Source of the DNA: Catalimonadaceae bacterium JC749 | Lineage (GTDB): Bacteria; Bacteroidota; Bacteroidia; Cytophagales; Cyclobacteriaceae | NCBI GenBank assembly: GCA_021730635.1 | Contig: JAJNNC010000005.1 | Location: forward strand, 310,001 to 374,000 | Direction of reading: 5' to 3' | DNA length: 64,000 bases | Part shown: piece by piece, positions 45,053 through 53,565 of the stretch | Layout: each line of letters starts with the position of its first letter | How positions within the stretch are numbered: position 1 is the first letter of the stretch | The notes under the pieces: generated by a model | What the model was told of the DNA's origin: nothing | The model's database searches: none | What the model saw: only the letters and a program-made list of their open reading frames with translations | Translations under genes and position numbers: made by a program

Positions 45053-45769
45053 TTATTGTTTCAAAAATTTATAAATAAAGGAATCCTGCACGGGCAGCAG
45101 ATGCTGATACTTTCCCGACAATATTTCGTAATTCTCCCGGTTCAGCACGATGATAGCTTCATCCATTTGTGCCAGCAGCTGATCATTTTCAGAAAGCAGT
45201 TCCTTGCATTGTTTGCCCATGCTTTCATAGGTCTTGAGGTTCTGCTGTAAGTCATGGAAAGCCGTATGGCTGGTAGATACTCCCAGGCGCTGTAGTTGCC
45301 GGAGCTGATCCTGCCATAGGCCGGGATTGACAGAAGATAACGATTCTTTGTGATACGCAATTTGCCCCAGGTTCTGGATAATCTTTTGTGCACAGGATTC
45401 TACTTCTTCCCGGAACCGCAGGGCTGTCAGGCTTTGTTCGGCGAAGCGTTGGCGGATCAGACGCAGTAAAAGCTTTACCTTTTTTTCTACAGCATGCAGC
45501 TGTTTTACACCCTGGGATACGTTCACCTTCTCCAGTCGGTAAAACAGATTCAGCGAGGTAAACGCTTTGTGGCTTTCCCTTTTCAGCATCCTGGTCGCTT
45601 TGGAAGTAACCCGGTAAACCTGGCGGAACAGAAAATAAAAGCTTAACAGCCCTACCATAATACTTCCTGACAAAAATAAAAGTATCATCAGGAGGGAGGG
45701 GAGCTTCCATCCAATCACAACCATACAGGCAGCCCACAGTATTAATGCGATAATGATTCCTTTTTTCAT
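45053..45769 (-). CDS. XpaC-like membrane protein upstream of telA
   Basis: A 238-residue protein with two N-terminal membrane helices (IIIALILWAACMVVIGW and LMILLFLSGSIMVGLLSFYFLF) and a long helical cytoplasmic tail. The order and the tail resemble the XpaC (5-bromo-4-chloroindolyl phosphate hydrolysis) proteins that accompany telA in other bacteria. Its stop lies 16 bp before the TelA start, so the two are probably co-transcribed. No enzyme activity is claimed. Confidence 0.8.
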   Translation of the reverse strand: MKKGIIIALILWAACMVVIGWKLPSLLMILLFLSGSIMVGLLSFYFLFRQVYRVTSKATRMLKRESHKAFTSLNLFYRLEKVNVSQGVKQLHAVEKKVKLLLRLIRQRFAEQSLTALRFREEVESCAQKIIQNLGQIAYHKESLSSVNPGLWQDQLRQLQRLGVSTSHTAFHDLQQNLKTYESMGKQCKELLSENDQLLAQMDEAIIVLNRENYEILSGKYQHLLPVQDSFIYKFLKQ

Positions 45770-46443
45770 GTTTCAAATAGTTTAGCGCTTGGTGTATAGC
45801 TTATTTTTCGTAATAATAGATATTACGTAAAGCTAATATTTTTAGTTATGCTAATTTTATTAACATTTAAATTTTCTTGGAAAAACAATAATATACTAAA
45901 GAAATTATAAATACTATATTTATAATTAGTTATCCAAGTACGCTATGCGGCTATTTTTTTTAGCAAGTAGGGGTCACCATGCCCTTACCTGAAGTTGTTT
46001 TCTGCAACCTTCAGCTTTTATAAGTGGCCTTATCCACTTGTGGGCATTGTCGACCATAAATTACAAAAAATTCGGCAGGGTTCTAGGCTGTGTCTGATAT
46101 ATATCCTTTGATCCTAAAAGACGCTCTTTTGCCCTTATACTTCCTGTCTTTTTTCCACCATAGCTCTGGCTATGCCGTCAAAAAGCACACTCGTCTAAGA
46201 ACAAAATCTTTCGCTTTTCAAATTCAAAAATATTGATCAGACACAGCCTAGTCTTTGTATACTTTAACGCTAATTTCAGTAAAGTAGCCATCATTTTCAG
46301 CGGTTCTTAGAAGAATCAGTATCATTTCAGCCTGTCCTTTAGTATATTGAAAGTACCTTTCCAGACATTAGCAGGCCAGCAGGCACGAGATCTGGAAAGC
46401 ACTCATACGAAATTCACCTCAAACAACCATCTGAAACATTACC
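45770..46443. other. noncoding gap between xpaC-like and mannonate dehydratase genes
   Basis: About 670 bp. The first part is very AT-rich. Near 45960-46060 several small hairpins are seen, including AAGTGG-CCTTAT-CCACTT. A MITE-like element with 16-bp inverted ends occupies 46083-46251 (listed separately). The remainder should hold the promoter of the plus-strand gene at 46444. Confidence 0.6.
46083..46251. mobile_element. MITE-like element with 16-bp perfect terminal inverted repeats
   Basis: CTAGGCTGTGTCTGAT at 46083-46098 is the exact reverse complement of ATCAGACACAGCCTAG at 46236-46251. The 169-bp interval has no open reading frame and includes an internal palindrome CATAGC-TCTG-GCTATG. 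Because the outer CTAG is itself palindromic, a TA or CTAG target duplication is possible but cannot be proven. It fits a miniature inverted-repeat element or the joined ends of an insertion sequence; no transposase is present. Confidence 0.6.
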
Positions 46444-47613
46444 ATGGATAACCAACGCAGAGACTTCATCAAAAAAAGTGCTTCCCTGGCAGCACTCTCC
46501 GTCACAGGAGCGGGCAGCACACTTATACCCTCGAGTCAGCCCACTGACAAAAAACTTTCAGTTTCTGAAAAGAAATCAACGGATCGAATAGACTTTGTCA
46601 GGGATGCCGGCATGCAGATGTGTCTGGCTTACTTCTGGGGAATAGAACCCCGCAAGGTCGCTTTGGCCAGGCAAATGGATGTTCTGGGAGCGGTGGGTGG
46701 TATCAATCCTCAGATGGTGGGTATGGATCAGGCCAACAACTGGGAATTTCAGGTGATCAAAGCGGTGAAGGAGGCTTGGGAAAAAGAGGGGTTGCAGCTC
46801 AGCGTCATAGAAGGGCCACCCTCCCTGTATACCAAAACGAAACTGGGGCTGGAAGGCCGGGATGAAGAAATTGAGCACTTTATCACTTTCATGGAAAATA
46901 TTGCCAGGCTGGGCATCGATACGGTCTGCTACAACTGGATGCCGGTCATCAGCTGGGCCCGTACGACGATGGACCGACCTAGCCGCGGAGGTGCTCTGGT
47001 CAGTGCTTTTGATATAGAAGATATCAAAGAGGAAGCCCCTATTAAAGAGTATGGTGAACTGACGCATGAAGGGATGTGGGACAATATCACTTACTTTCTC
47101 AAGGCGGTGGTGCCGGAGGCTGAAAAAAACGGTGTGAAACTGGCGCTGCATCCCGATGATCCTCCTATTGACAGTATCCGAGGCATTCCCCGCATTATGA
47201 CCTCGGTGGACGCTTTCAAACGCCTGATAGAAATTGTGCCCAGCTCCAGCAATGGTCTTACCTTTTGTCAGGGCAGTTTTGCCTCTATGGGTGGCGAAGG
47301 AGAAGGGGTGGATATTCCGGCAGCCATTGAGTACTTTGGAAAGCGGGGTAAGATCCATTTTGTGCATTTCAGAGATGTGCGGGGTCACAAAAACAATTTT
47401 GAAGAGACTTTTCATGATGCCGGTAAAACGGATATGTACAAAGCCATGCAGACTTATTATGATGTGGGGTTCAGAGGGCCTATCCGGCCAGACCACGTAC
47501 CGACCATGGCAGGGGATAGCAATGAACATCCGGGGTATAGTACTATCGGGACCTTGTTTGCCCTGGGCTATATGCGTGGACTCATGGAAGGGGTTGTGAA
47601 AAGCAGAGCTTGA
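46444..47613 (+). CDS. Tat-exported mannonate dehydratase-like protein
   Basis: A 389-residue TIM-barrel protein resembling UxuA mannonate dehydratase, which turns D-mannonate into 2-keto-3-deoxygluconate in hexuronate breakdown. Visible are YNWMPVISWARTT, KLALHPDDPPID, FCQGSFASMGGEGEGVD, HFVHFRDVRG and RPDHVPTMAGD, which hold the metal-binding His/Cys/Asp residues. Unlike the cytoplasmic enzyme, it opens with a twin-arginine signal (RRDFIK at 5-10 and a short hydrophobic stretch), so it is likely periplasmic. No other hexuronate genes are adjacent, so the substrate is uncertain. Confidence 0.88.
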   Translation: MDNQRRDFIKKSASLAALSVTGAGSTLIPSSQPTDKKLSVSEKKSTDRIDFVRDAGMQMCLAYFWGIEPRKVALARQMDVLGAVGGINPQMVGMDQANNWEFQVIKAVKEAWEKEGLQLSVIEGPPSLYTKTKLGLEGRDEEIEHFITFMENIARLGIDTVCYNWMPVISWARTTMDRPSRGGALVSAFDIEDIKEEAPIKEYGELTHEGMWDNITYFLKAVVPEAEKNGVKLALHPDDPPIDSIRGIPRIMTSVDAFKRLIEIVPSSSNGLTFCQGSFASMGGEGEGVDIPAAIEYFGKRGKIHFVHFRDVRGHKNNFEETFHDAGKTDMYKAMQTYYDVGFRGPIRPDHVPTMAGDSNEHPGYSTIGTLFALGYMRGLMEGVVKSRA

Positions 47614-47638
47614 TTGAAGGATGGAAGGAGTGAAGGAC

Positions 47639-47812
47639 TGAAGGATTGGTAGAGTGGGGGAATGGTGAAATGTTGAGGGTTGAATGAGGTATGTTGAATG
47701 TTTAATTTTGAATGTTGAGTGAGGAAGGTTGAATTTTGAATGATAAATGATAAATGTTGAATTGGGGGGATGGTGTGTAGTTATGTGGATTGGGTGGAAG
47801 TAAAGAAATAAA
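47639..47812 (+). repeat. 174-base cytosine-free degenerate repeat tract
   Basis: From 47639 to 47812 the plus strand contains no C at all. The text is built from degenerate TTGAATG/TTGAGTG/GGAAGG-type units, seemingly an expanded and decayed simple repeat. It follows the mannonate dehydratase-like gene and ends just before a terminator hairpin. Confidence 0.8.
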
Positions 47813-47817
47813 CGAAA

Positions 47818-47877
47818 AAAAAACCTTCTGTTATTGAGGGAGAGTCATTCTCTATTCCTCGTCACAGAAGGTTTTTT
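47818..47877. terminator. bidirectional terminator between convergent genes
   Basis: AAAAAACCTTCTGT and ACAGAAGGTTTTTT are exact reverse complements (14 bp) around a 32-base loop. The A/T ends give a T run on both strands. It lies between the convergent mannonate dehydratase-like gene and the M16 peptidase genes. The loop is long for a terminator, but the arms are strong. Confidence 0.75.
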
Positions 47878-47921
47878 GTGGTATTCCAACAACTTTCTTT
47901 GGGTGTAAAGATGCCAGTGGC

Positions 47922-49307
47922 TTACCTGGGTTGCAGTTGGGCTCCTTCTATTTGCTGTTCTATCTTGTTTTTGTCTCCTACAATCACCAAAGTCATATCG
48001 TCGGTTTTTAAATACTTCTGCGTCATTTCCTGTATCTTTTCCGGACTCACAGCATAGATATTCTGCACATAGTTGGTCAGAAAGGTATCTGGCAGATCGT
48101 GAAGGTCCAGGAAGTTTAGCTGCCCGATGATGCCGCCGGGAGAAGAGTTTTGCAACACAAAAATGCCTGCCTGGTAGTTCTGAATCCCTTCCAGTTCTTC
48201 CGGAGCGGGTGGTTCTTGTTGCAGCCGTTCAATTTCTTTTTTGATTTCATCTAACGAGGCCTGGGTGTATTCCGTGGTCACGTCTGCCTGCTCATACCAG
48301 AGAGCTGTCCCTTTTTCTATATCGATGGTACTGGAAGGGGAGTAGGTGTAACCTTTATCTTCCCGAATATTACTGGTGATGCGGGAAGCAAAAGAACCGC
48401 CCAGCAGGGCATCCATCACGTCCAGAGAAATATAATCCTGGTTGGTAGGGTCTGGCACGGGTAAGCCGATCATCAGGGTAGATTGCGGGGCGTCCGGACG
48501 GTCAATAATTTCCATTTCTTTGGTAGATTGTGCCGTTGCTTCCGGGTAGACAGGCGCCGGTCCTTTCGTCCAGTTCTGAAAGCTTTCCTGAATGGCGTCG
48601 GTAACCGCATCCTTGTCAAACTTACCCACCACATACAGCACACTGCGCTGCGCGCCAAAATTACCCTGATAAAACTGCTTTACCTGTTCTAGCGTATAGC
48701 TGCTAATCATCTCCTGGGTAGGGAAAATCCGGCCATAAGGATGATCCCCATACATGATGGCAAAGAACTGGGATTGTGCCTGTGCCTGAGGGGTGTTGCT
48801 CTGTACACTCAACTGCCGTTGCAAATCGTTCTTCAGCCGGTCCAGTTCGGAAGCAGGAAAAGCAGGTTGTTGCACTACTTCAGCAATCAGGCGAATCAGT
48901 TCGGGCGCAAATTCTGACAATACATTGCCGGAGATTGTGGTGAAGTTACCACTCACATTGATATTAAGTTCGCCTCCCATCCGGGCCATTTTCACCGACA
49001 GTTCTTTGCTGTTGGTACTGGTTGTGCCTTCTTTCATCAGGTTGCCTGTGAGATCCGACAGCCACACCTGATTTTTTTCCTCATGAATATTCCCGGTCTT
49101 CACAATGAGGTTGATCTGTACTTTAGGAATCGCGCCATAAGGCACCAGTGTATAGCCCATCCCGTTCTCCAGGGTTGCTTCTTCTTTATTGGGTAAGGTA
49201 AAATCCTTGGGCTCTCCGCCTGCGGGAGGGGTCTGTTTCTGGGTATATCCCCAGTGAAAGCTGCCCAAGAGCAAAAAAAAGAATAAAAATATATGGGTGT
49301 TTTTCAT
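47922..49307 (-). CDS. M16-family peptidase homologue without active site
   Basis: A 461-residue exported protein of the M16 (pitrilysin/insulinase) family. Signal peptide at residues 1-22. Where active M16 enzymes have HxxEH, this one has DLTGN: Asp 85, Gly 88 and Asn 89 replace His, Glu and His, so it cannot bind the zinc. The substrate-holding R/Y-type region (NIREDKGYTYSPSSTID) is kept. It starts 10 bp after the active M16 gene in the same direction and likely forms the non-catalytic half of a pair, like the MPP alpha/beta arrangement. Confidence 0.92.
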   Translation of the reverse strand: MKNTHIFLFFFLLLGSFHWGYTQKQTPPAGGEPKDFTLPNKEEATLENGMGYTLVPYGAIPKVQINLIVKTGNIHEEKNQVWLSDLTGNLMKEGTTSTNSKELSVKMARMGGELNINVSGNFTTISGNVLSEFAPELIRLIAEVVQQPAFPASELDRLKNDLQRQLSVQSNTPQAQAQSQFFAIMYGDHPYGRIFPTQEMISSYTLEQVKQFYQGNFGAQRSVLYVVGKFDKDAVTDAIQESFQNWTKGPAPVYPEATAQSTKEMEIIDRPDAPQSTLMIGLPVPDPTNQDYISLDVMDALLGGSFASRITSNIREDKGYTYSPSSTIDIEKGTALWYEQADVTTEYTQASLDEIKKEIERLQQEPPAPEELEGIQNYQAGIFVLQNSSPGGIIGQLNFLDLHDLPDTFLTNYVQNIYAVSPEKIQEMTQKYLKTDDMTLVIVGDKNKIEQQIEGAQLQPR

Positions 49308-49317
49308 CTCTAATGAA

Positions 49318-50736
49318 TTAGTTGGTAGGGGCTTGAGGGTCTATAATCAGTACGGTACTGTTCGTAGGGCGCAGGTACTCCCGCGCTGTTTCCTGAATCA
49401 GTTGCGGAGTCACCTCCCTGAACTTTTCTTCCAACTGGTTGATCTTCTCCGGATTATCATCAAACAAGGCAAAGCTGGCCAGCAGGTCGGCCCGGCCAAA
49501 GCCAAAAAAGCTGCTGATATTGTCGTAGAAGTCGGAGCGAATTTTAACTAGTGCCAGGTCCAGGGTTTCCTGACTGACAGGTTGTTGCTGCAGGCTATCG
49601 ATGGTTTGTTGGATGACAGATTGTATGGTATCAGCGGGCGTGCTGCCATCGTAGATCAGACTGGCCATCCACAGCATAGGGCCATTGTAGTTATACATAT
49701 TACCTAGGGCTGCATTGATGCCGCCACTCACATCGCCAGTCAGCCCCCGGTCCTGCACCAGCTTCTGGTAGAGCCAGGCATCATCTCCCTGCAGCAGGAT
49801 CTGGTCTATCATGCCCATGGCATAATACTCAGGAGTACCCCGTTCCGGCATGTGATAAGCAATCGCCAGAGCAGGTCTGTTAGCCAGTTTATCTTCTTTG
49901 ACAAAGCGCTTCGCTTCTTCCTGACGTGGCTCCAGGATATCAGGCTGCTGCGGGAGGTTGACAGAAGGAATCCCGGCAAAATATTGTTCAATATACTGTT
50001 TGGCTTTTGAGGGTTCAAAATCGCCTACCACAACCAGGGCTGCATTGTTTGGTGAATAATAGGTGTCAAAAAACTGTTGTACATCATTGAGGGTGGCAGC
50101 GTCCAGATCTTCTAGGTCACCATAGAAGTTATGGGCATTGTACCAGTTTTCGTTGGCATATTGGGGCATATCCAGCCAGGGAAAACCGCCATAAGGCTGG
50201 TTGAGCACATTGACTTTCACTTCATTTTTCACCACTCCCTGCTGGTTGGTCAGGTTCTCCTGGGTGATGTCGAGTCCCCGCATACGGTCTGCCTCAGCCC
50301 AGAGCGCTGTTTCCAGTTTATGAGCAGGCAGGATCTCGAAGTAATTGGTATAGTCGAAACGGGTAGAACCATTGAGGACACCCCCGTTCTGTTGCACCAA
50401 CTTGACAAACTCCATTTTGCCCAGGTTTTCAGACCCCTGAAACATCATATGTTCAAAAAGGTGGGCAAAACCTGTACGGTCGCGGGGTTCGATACGAAAA
50501 CCGATATTATAATAAACAGCTACGACTACCGTAGGGGAAGTTTGATCGGGAGAAAGCACGACTTTCAGTCCGTTATCAAGTTTGTAATACTCTACAGGCA
50601 CGTGAAACCCGGCGGTATCTCCCCCTGCAAGGCCTTCTTCCGTACCAGTGGTTTCCAGGGTACTGCAGCTTGACAGCCAGCTACTGGCCATCATGCCACT
50701 CAGAAACAGAAGTAAAATAGGAAAACGATGTAGCAT
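49318..50736 (-). CDS. M16-family zinc peptidase, lipoprotein, catalytic subunit
   Basis: A 472-residue M16 metallopeptidase. The zinc motif HLFEH is at residues 92-96 and the distal ligand Glu 172 lies 76 residues after (VVKNEVKVN), the family's spacing. A lipobox LSSC with Cys 24 indicates a lipoprotein in the periplasm or outer membrane. It precedes the inactive homologue by 10 bp; together they make a two-subunit protease. The substrate is unknown. Confidence 0.94.
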   Translation of the reverse strand: MLHRFPILLLFLSGMMASSWLSSCSTLETTGTEEGLAGGDTAGFHVPVEYYKLDNGLKVVLSPDQTSPTVVVAVYYNIGFRIEPRDRTGFAHLFEHMMFQGSENLGKMEFVKLVQQNGGVLNGSTRFDYTNYFEILPAHKLETALWAEADRMRGLDITQENLTNQQGVVKNEVKVNVLNQPYGGFPWLDMPQYANENWYNAHNFYGDLEDLDAATLNDVQQFFDTYYSPNNAALVVVGDFEPSKAKQYIEQYFAGIPSVNLPQQPDILEPRQEEAKRFVKEDKLANRPALAIAYHMPERGTPEYYAMGMIDQILLQGDDAWLYQKLVQDRGLTGDVSGGINAALGNMYNYNGPMLWMASLIYDGSTPADTIQSVIQQTIDSLQQQPVSQETLDLALVKIRSDFYDNISSFFGFGRADLLASFALFDDNPEKINQLEEKFREVTPQLIQETAREYLRPTNSTVLIIDPQAPTN

Positions 50737-50959
50737 AAATAAAAGAAAAATGGTGTAGGGTAACGCTTGCTATTTTTCCTGGAAATATAAGGATTATTCA
50801 GCATGATCAATAAGAAACGGAAAGCGGAAATAGGATACGCCCAGGAAATCCCCCAAATTGGGGGGAGATGGGTTCTAATTTTTGTTAGATTCGTTAACTT
50901 TTAACGACGCTGCTTTCATCCAATTCAGCAGATTTCAAACGGAGATAGCACCTGTTGGT

Positions 50960-51742
50960 TCAGGAGAAAAAGAGCAGGTAGGCGGTGATTAAAGACAACA
51001 CCACACAAACCACACCACAGTTAAAATTCAGCTCAGGATACCCTTTGATAAACGTACCAATGGTAGAAATAATGAGCAGTATCATGGGCATGAAAATAAA
51101 AGTGCTGTAGATACTATAATAGGGTTCGGCCTGAATATTCGGACGATCTGCTCTTTCAATACGGGCTATGTGCGAAAAAATCCGGGTTCTGTAAATATTC
51201 ACCCAGGGGTAAGGCGCATAGTAGCGCGTAAAATCGGTAGAAAGGGATACCTTCTGCTGCTGATTGGTGATGAGGATAAAATCGCCGGGTTGTTCTACGC
51301 CCTGGTTCAGTACAAAGAATTGTATTTGTTCCTGACTAACTTTTTGTGGCAGGAAAAAATCAAGGAAGATCAGCAGGGTAAAGACAAAAGAGGCTCTGGA
51401 GATCCAGTGGGCATATTTGAGGTAAGGCCTGATCTGTTCTACCGTATTTTCGGAAGTTCTACGGGCTGCATAGGGCTGGGTGTTTGTCTCAGCGACCGGA
51501 GGGGTATAGGTGGAGGTTTCAAAAGTATATTGATGGAGTCGGTGATAGTAATCATAGGAGGCCCGTTTTAGCGGATCGCCCAGGATCTGATAAGCTTCGT
51601 TGACTTCATAAAAAAGGGTATGATCTGTCCCCTGTACATTTTTGTCGGGATGATATTGAGAAGCCAGATGCCGGTACGCTTTTTTTATTTCATAATGGGT
51701 GGCATGGGAGGGCACACCCAATATCTGATAGTAGTTTTTCAT
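50960..51742 (-). CDS. membrane-anchored J-domain protein
   Basis: A 260-residue protein with an N-terminal J domain (NYYQILGVPSHATHYEIKKAY, HPD at residues 31-33, NEAYQILGDPLKRASYD) that would stimulate an Hsp70. The rest has three hydrophobic segments (one near residue 115, two near the C terminus), so it is an inner-membrane co-chaperone-like protein, not classical DnaJ; no Gly/Phe or zinc region is present. A compact hairpin CCCCC-AAATT-GGGGG lies about 100 bp downstream of its stop. Confidence 0.88.
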   Translation of the reverse strand: MKNYYQILGVPSHATHYEIKKAYRHLASQYHPDKNVQGTDHTLFYEVNEAYQILGDPLKRASYDYYHRLHQYTFETSTYTPPVAETNTQPYAARRTSENTVEQIRPYLKYAHWISRASFVFTLLIFLDFFLPQKVSQEQIQFFVLNQGVEQPGDFILITNQQQKVSLSTDFTRYYAPYPWVNIYRTRIFSHIARIERADRPNIQAEPYYSIYSTFIFMPMILLIISTIGTFIKGYPELNFNCGVVCVVLSLITAYLLFFS

Positions 51743-52133
51743 GTACCCAAACTTTATCTGATATAACCAGGCGACAGCTTACTTGGTTTTGGCAGCTTTG
51801 GTCACAAGCGTGGGAAGAAAGCAGCAGCGTTCCGATTTTGCCCTATCGCTGTGCGTTGCCTATAATAAATAACGGCAATTTTCAGCATTTTCACATAGTT
51901 GCCTACATAAATTTACGAATCTCTCCGGTGTAGGTTAGTGAATTTTCTGGTTGATTATGAGGACGATAGAAAAGACTATAGACAAATTTATTAAAAGTAA
52001 GAGTAGTATAGGAGGGGGGGGTATTTTAGATAGAACCAGACAGCCTTTGGTGTGCATTTAAAATGCAGTTTGGACTGACAGGGGAAAAAATATTAAGAAT
52101 AGGAGGTGTACCAAAATAGGTTATTAAGTAGAA
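51743..52133. other. noncoding gap upstream of the J-protein gene
   Basis: About 390 bp without a convincing reading frame. It contains a run of eight G at 52014-52021 and AT-rich stretches. It should include the promoter of the minus-strand J-protein gene. The neighbouring structured region is listed separately. Confidence 0.55.
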
Positions 52134-52512
52134 TAGAAAAGAAAAACCCATGAGGACAGGCCACGTCAGGGAAGCCGTTTCTGACTATGGTTGTACAACA
52201 TGTAGGAGCCGCTAGACTACAACACGCTCATGGGTTTTATAAACAGGTATAAGGTTTATTCAGGTTATTAATTATATCTTTCAGGCCGTTGCCATCTTAG
52301 AGGTTGAGTAACTCAATACTACTCTGGACTAATAAAAGCATCTTTCAACACAATTGGGTTATTAACTACCCATGTGATAACGCCAATTTCGGGACACAAT
52401 AGTTTATTGACAGCAACAATCAGGAGCCACTCCTGACGCCAGAAAACCTACGCCAGACTATTGCCTAGATGTGTAAATTGTAGAAATTACGGCTATGTTT
52501 CTTTCAGCCTTT
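52134..52512 (-). ncRNA. candidate structured noncoding RNA
   Basis: No reading frame is supported here, yet perfect or near-perfect stems follow one another: AAAACCCATGAG/CTCATGGGTTTT (52143-52238) enclosing GTCAG/CTGAC and GTTGTA/TACAAC; TTGAG/CTCAA (52304-52316); AATTGGGTTAT/ATAACGCCAATT (52352-52388, one bulge); CAATAGT/ACTATTG (52397-52463) enclosing TCAGGAG-CCA-CTCCTGA. On the minus strand the last stem ends in GTTTTTCTTTT, a terminator-like T run, and a promoter-like TACATTTG lies upstream. I do not recognise a known class; tmRNA, RNase P and SRP motifs are absent. Confidence 0.45.
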
Positions 52513-52519
52513 TGTTTAT

Positions 52520-52550
52520 CAAATGTATAGACAGGTATTTAATAATACAA
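52520..52550 (-). promoter_or_regulatory. promoter-like TTG / TACATTTG pair
   Basis: On the minus strand TTG (52548-52550) is followed after 20 bases by TACATTTG (52520-52527), matching the Bacteroidota -7 consensus TAnnTTTG and a -33 TTG. It would start a transcript near 52512 that covers the hairpin-rich region. Confidence 0.4.
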
Positions 52551-52700
52551 CACCTCTTTGAGGTATTTTTTAAATATTTTTTAAACGGGAAATCTGCTTA
52601 TCAGGGGTAGGTTGAATGACTTAGAAAGAGACCAACAGGTTGGGAGGAAAACCGACCTCAGCAGCCGGATACGATAAGCCAGCCGTACTGTGTCCTTAAG

Positions 52701-52745
52701 CTAAGGGATATCCTTTAAGAAGCTATTGTCAAAAGTAACATTCAT
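52701..52745 (-). pseudogene. 14-codon remnant of a RelE/ParE-type toxin gene
   Basis: Immediately after the TAA of the small antitoxin-like gene is an ATG opening MNVTFDNSFLKDIP and a stop. The first 13 residues look like the start of RelE/ParE toxins that follow such antitoxins in Bacteroidota (T/V-F-D-x-S-F-x-K-D pattern), but nothing toxin-like follows in any frame. The gene appears cut off after about 40 bases and replaced by the noncoding DNA downstream. Recognition is from memory of the family and only moderate. Confidence 0.5.
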
Positions 52746-52940
52746 TTAAGAAAGAGCTTTTATAATCTCTTCTTTACTGACTTGTTTGCCTGTCCGGCCT
52801 GTTAACATGGCACGAAGCAATGCAGCGTCTTCTTTGTCTTCATCATTGAGGATGGTAATTTTAATCCGCATTTGTTTAGCGAGTTTTTCTAATAATTTTA
52901 CCTCTTCTTTAGTCTTTGGAGAAAATAATACTGATTCCAT
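52746..52940 (-). CDS. small antitoxin-like protein without intact toxin
   Basis: A 64-residue highly charged protein (KTKEEVKLLEKLAKQM, then TGRTGKQVSKEEIIKAL) of the kind found directly before RelE/ParE toxin genes in Bacteroidota. ATG start, no signal peptide. The adjoining toxin gene is reduced to 14 codons, so this would be an orphan antitoxin. Function by context only. Confidence 0.65.
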   Translation of the reverse strand: MESVLFSPKTKEEVKLLEKLAKQMRIKITILNDEDKEDAALLRAMLTGRTGKQVSKEEIIKALS

Positions 52941-53565
52941 ACTTCTTTTATAAGTTTACGTTATTTGCTTCCTGTTACTACAAAATATTAAAGATAAATA
53001 ATTTTAAAAAATCAAACAATGTAGTCAAGAGTAGTGATTGCTATGGGATAGTGAAAAAAATTGCCATATAACTTCCAGCTTCCATTGAATTTTCTTTTCA
53101 TCGGACTGCTTCCCTTGTCATTTCGAGAGAAAACACTTGAGGCAAGTATCACAAATCCTTTTTGACTATCATGCGGACGGTCTGCGGCCAGGAGGCCTCT
53201 TTGCCATTCCTACCATCACTTGTCATAGAGATACCGAAAGTATTTAAAATACCTGTTAATCAATAAACGGCTACCTTTAAGAGAGAAATCGAGTTCATCA
53301 CTATATTGACTTTACAGGAAAGCATACCCAAATATTTTTTTAAGATTCCGCACCTGCATTCGGGATGACATAAAAATCAGTAATGAGAATAGCCTTGATC
53401 TGAGGTGATTAAAGGTTTTATTTTTCTTTATATCTTCCATTAAAGTCTTAATTTACCCTGAATGAGTGCTACCTTAAGTCGTACTCCTTGATCCTTGGTT
53501 ATGTATATGATTAAAAACTGAAATAATACACAGATTGATCTGTCCGTGGTATAGAAAGGAAATTG
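52941..53565. other. noncoding gap with first copy of a dispersed repeat
   Basis: About 625 bp, AT-rich with scattered homopolymer runs. Repeat blocks at 53068-53102, 53125-53156 and 53170-53196 recur in diverged form at 54410-54689 (listed as repeats). No gene is supported. Confidence 0.6.
53068..53196 (+). repeat. dispersed intergenic repeat, copy 1
   Basis: Three blocks recur in the same order and direction on the other side of the PIN toxin-antitoxin pair: a 35-bp block ending in CATTGAATTTTCTTTTCATC (33/35 identical to the second copy), a 32-bp block starting GAGAGAAAAC (29/32), and a 27-bp block containing GGTCTGCGGCCAGGAGGC (25/27). Confidence 0.75.

Noticed and set aside
45252-45776. 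174-residue alternative frame over the XpaC-like gene
   Set aside because: Pro/Cys/Arg-rich translation without structure; the other frame has membrane helices and pairs with telA.
46576-47529. 317-residue frame antisense to the mannonate dehydratase-like gene
   Set aside because: It is His/Arg-rich and without domain features; a shadow of a well-supported gene on the other strand.
52134-52512. tmRNA, RNase P RNA or SRP RNA as identity of the structured region
   Set aside because: The conserved sequence blocks of those RNAs (for example the tmRNA acceptor ends with CCA, or the RNase P core motifs) could not be found on either strand.
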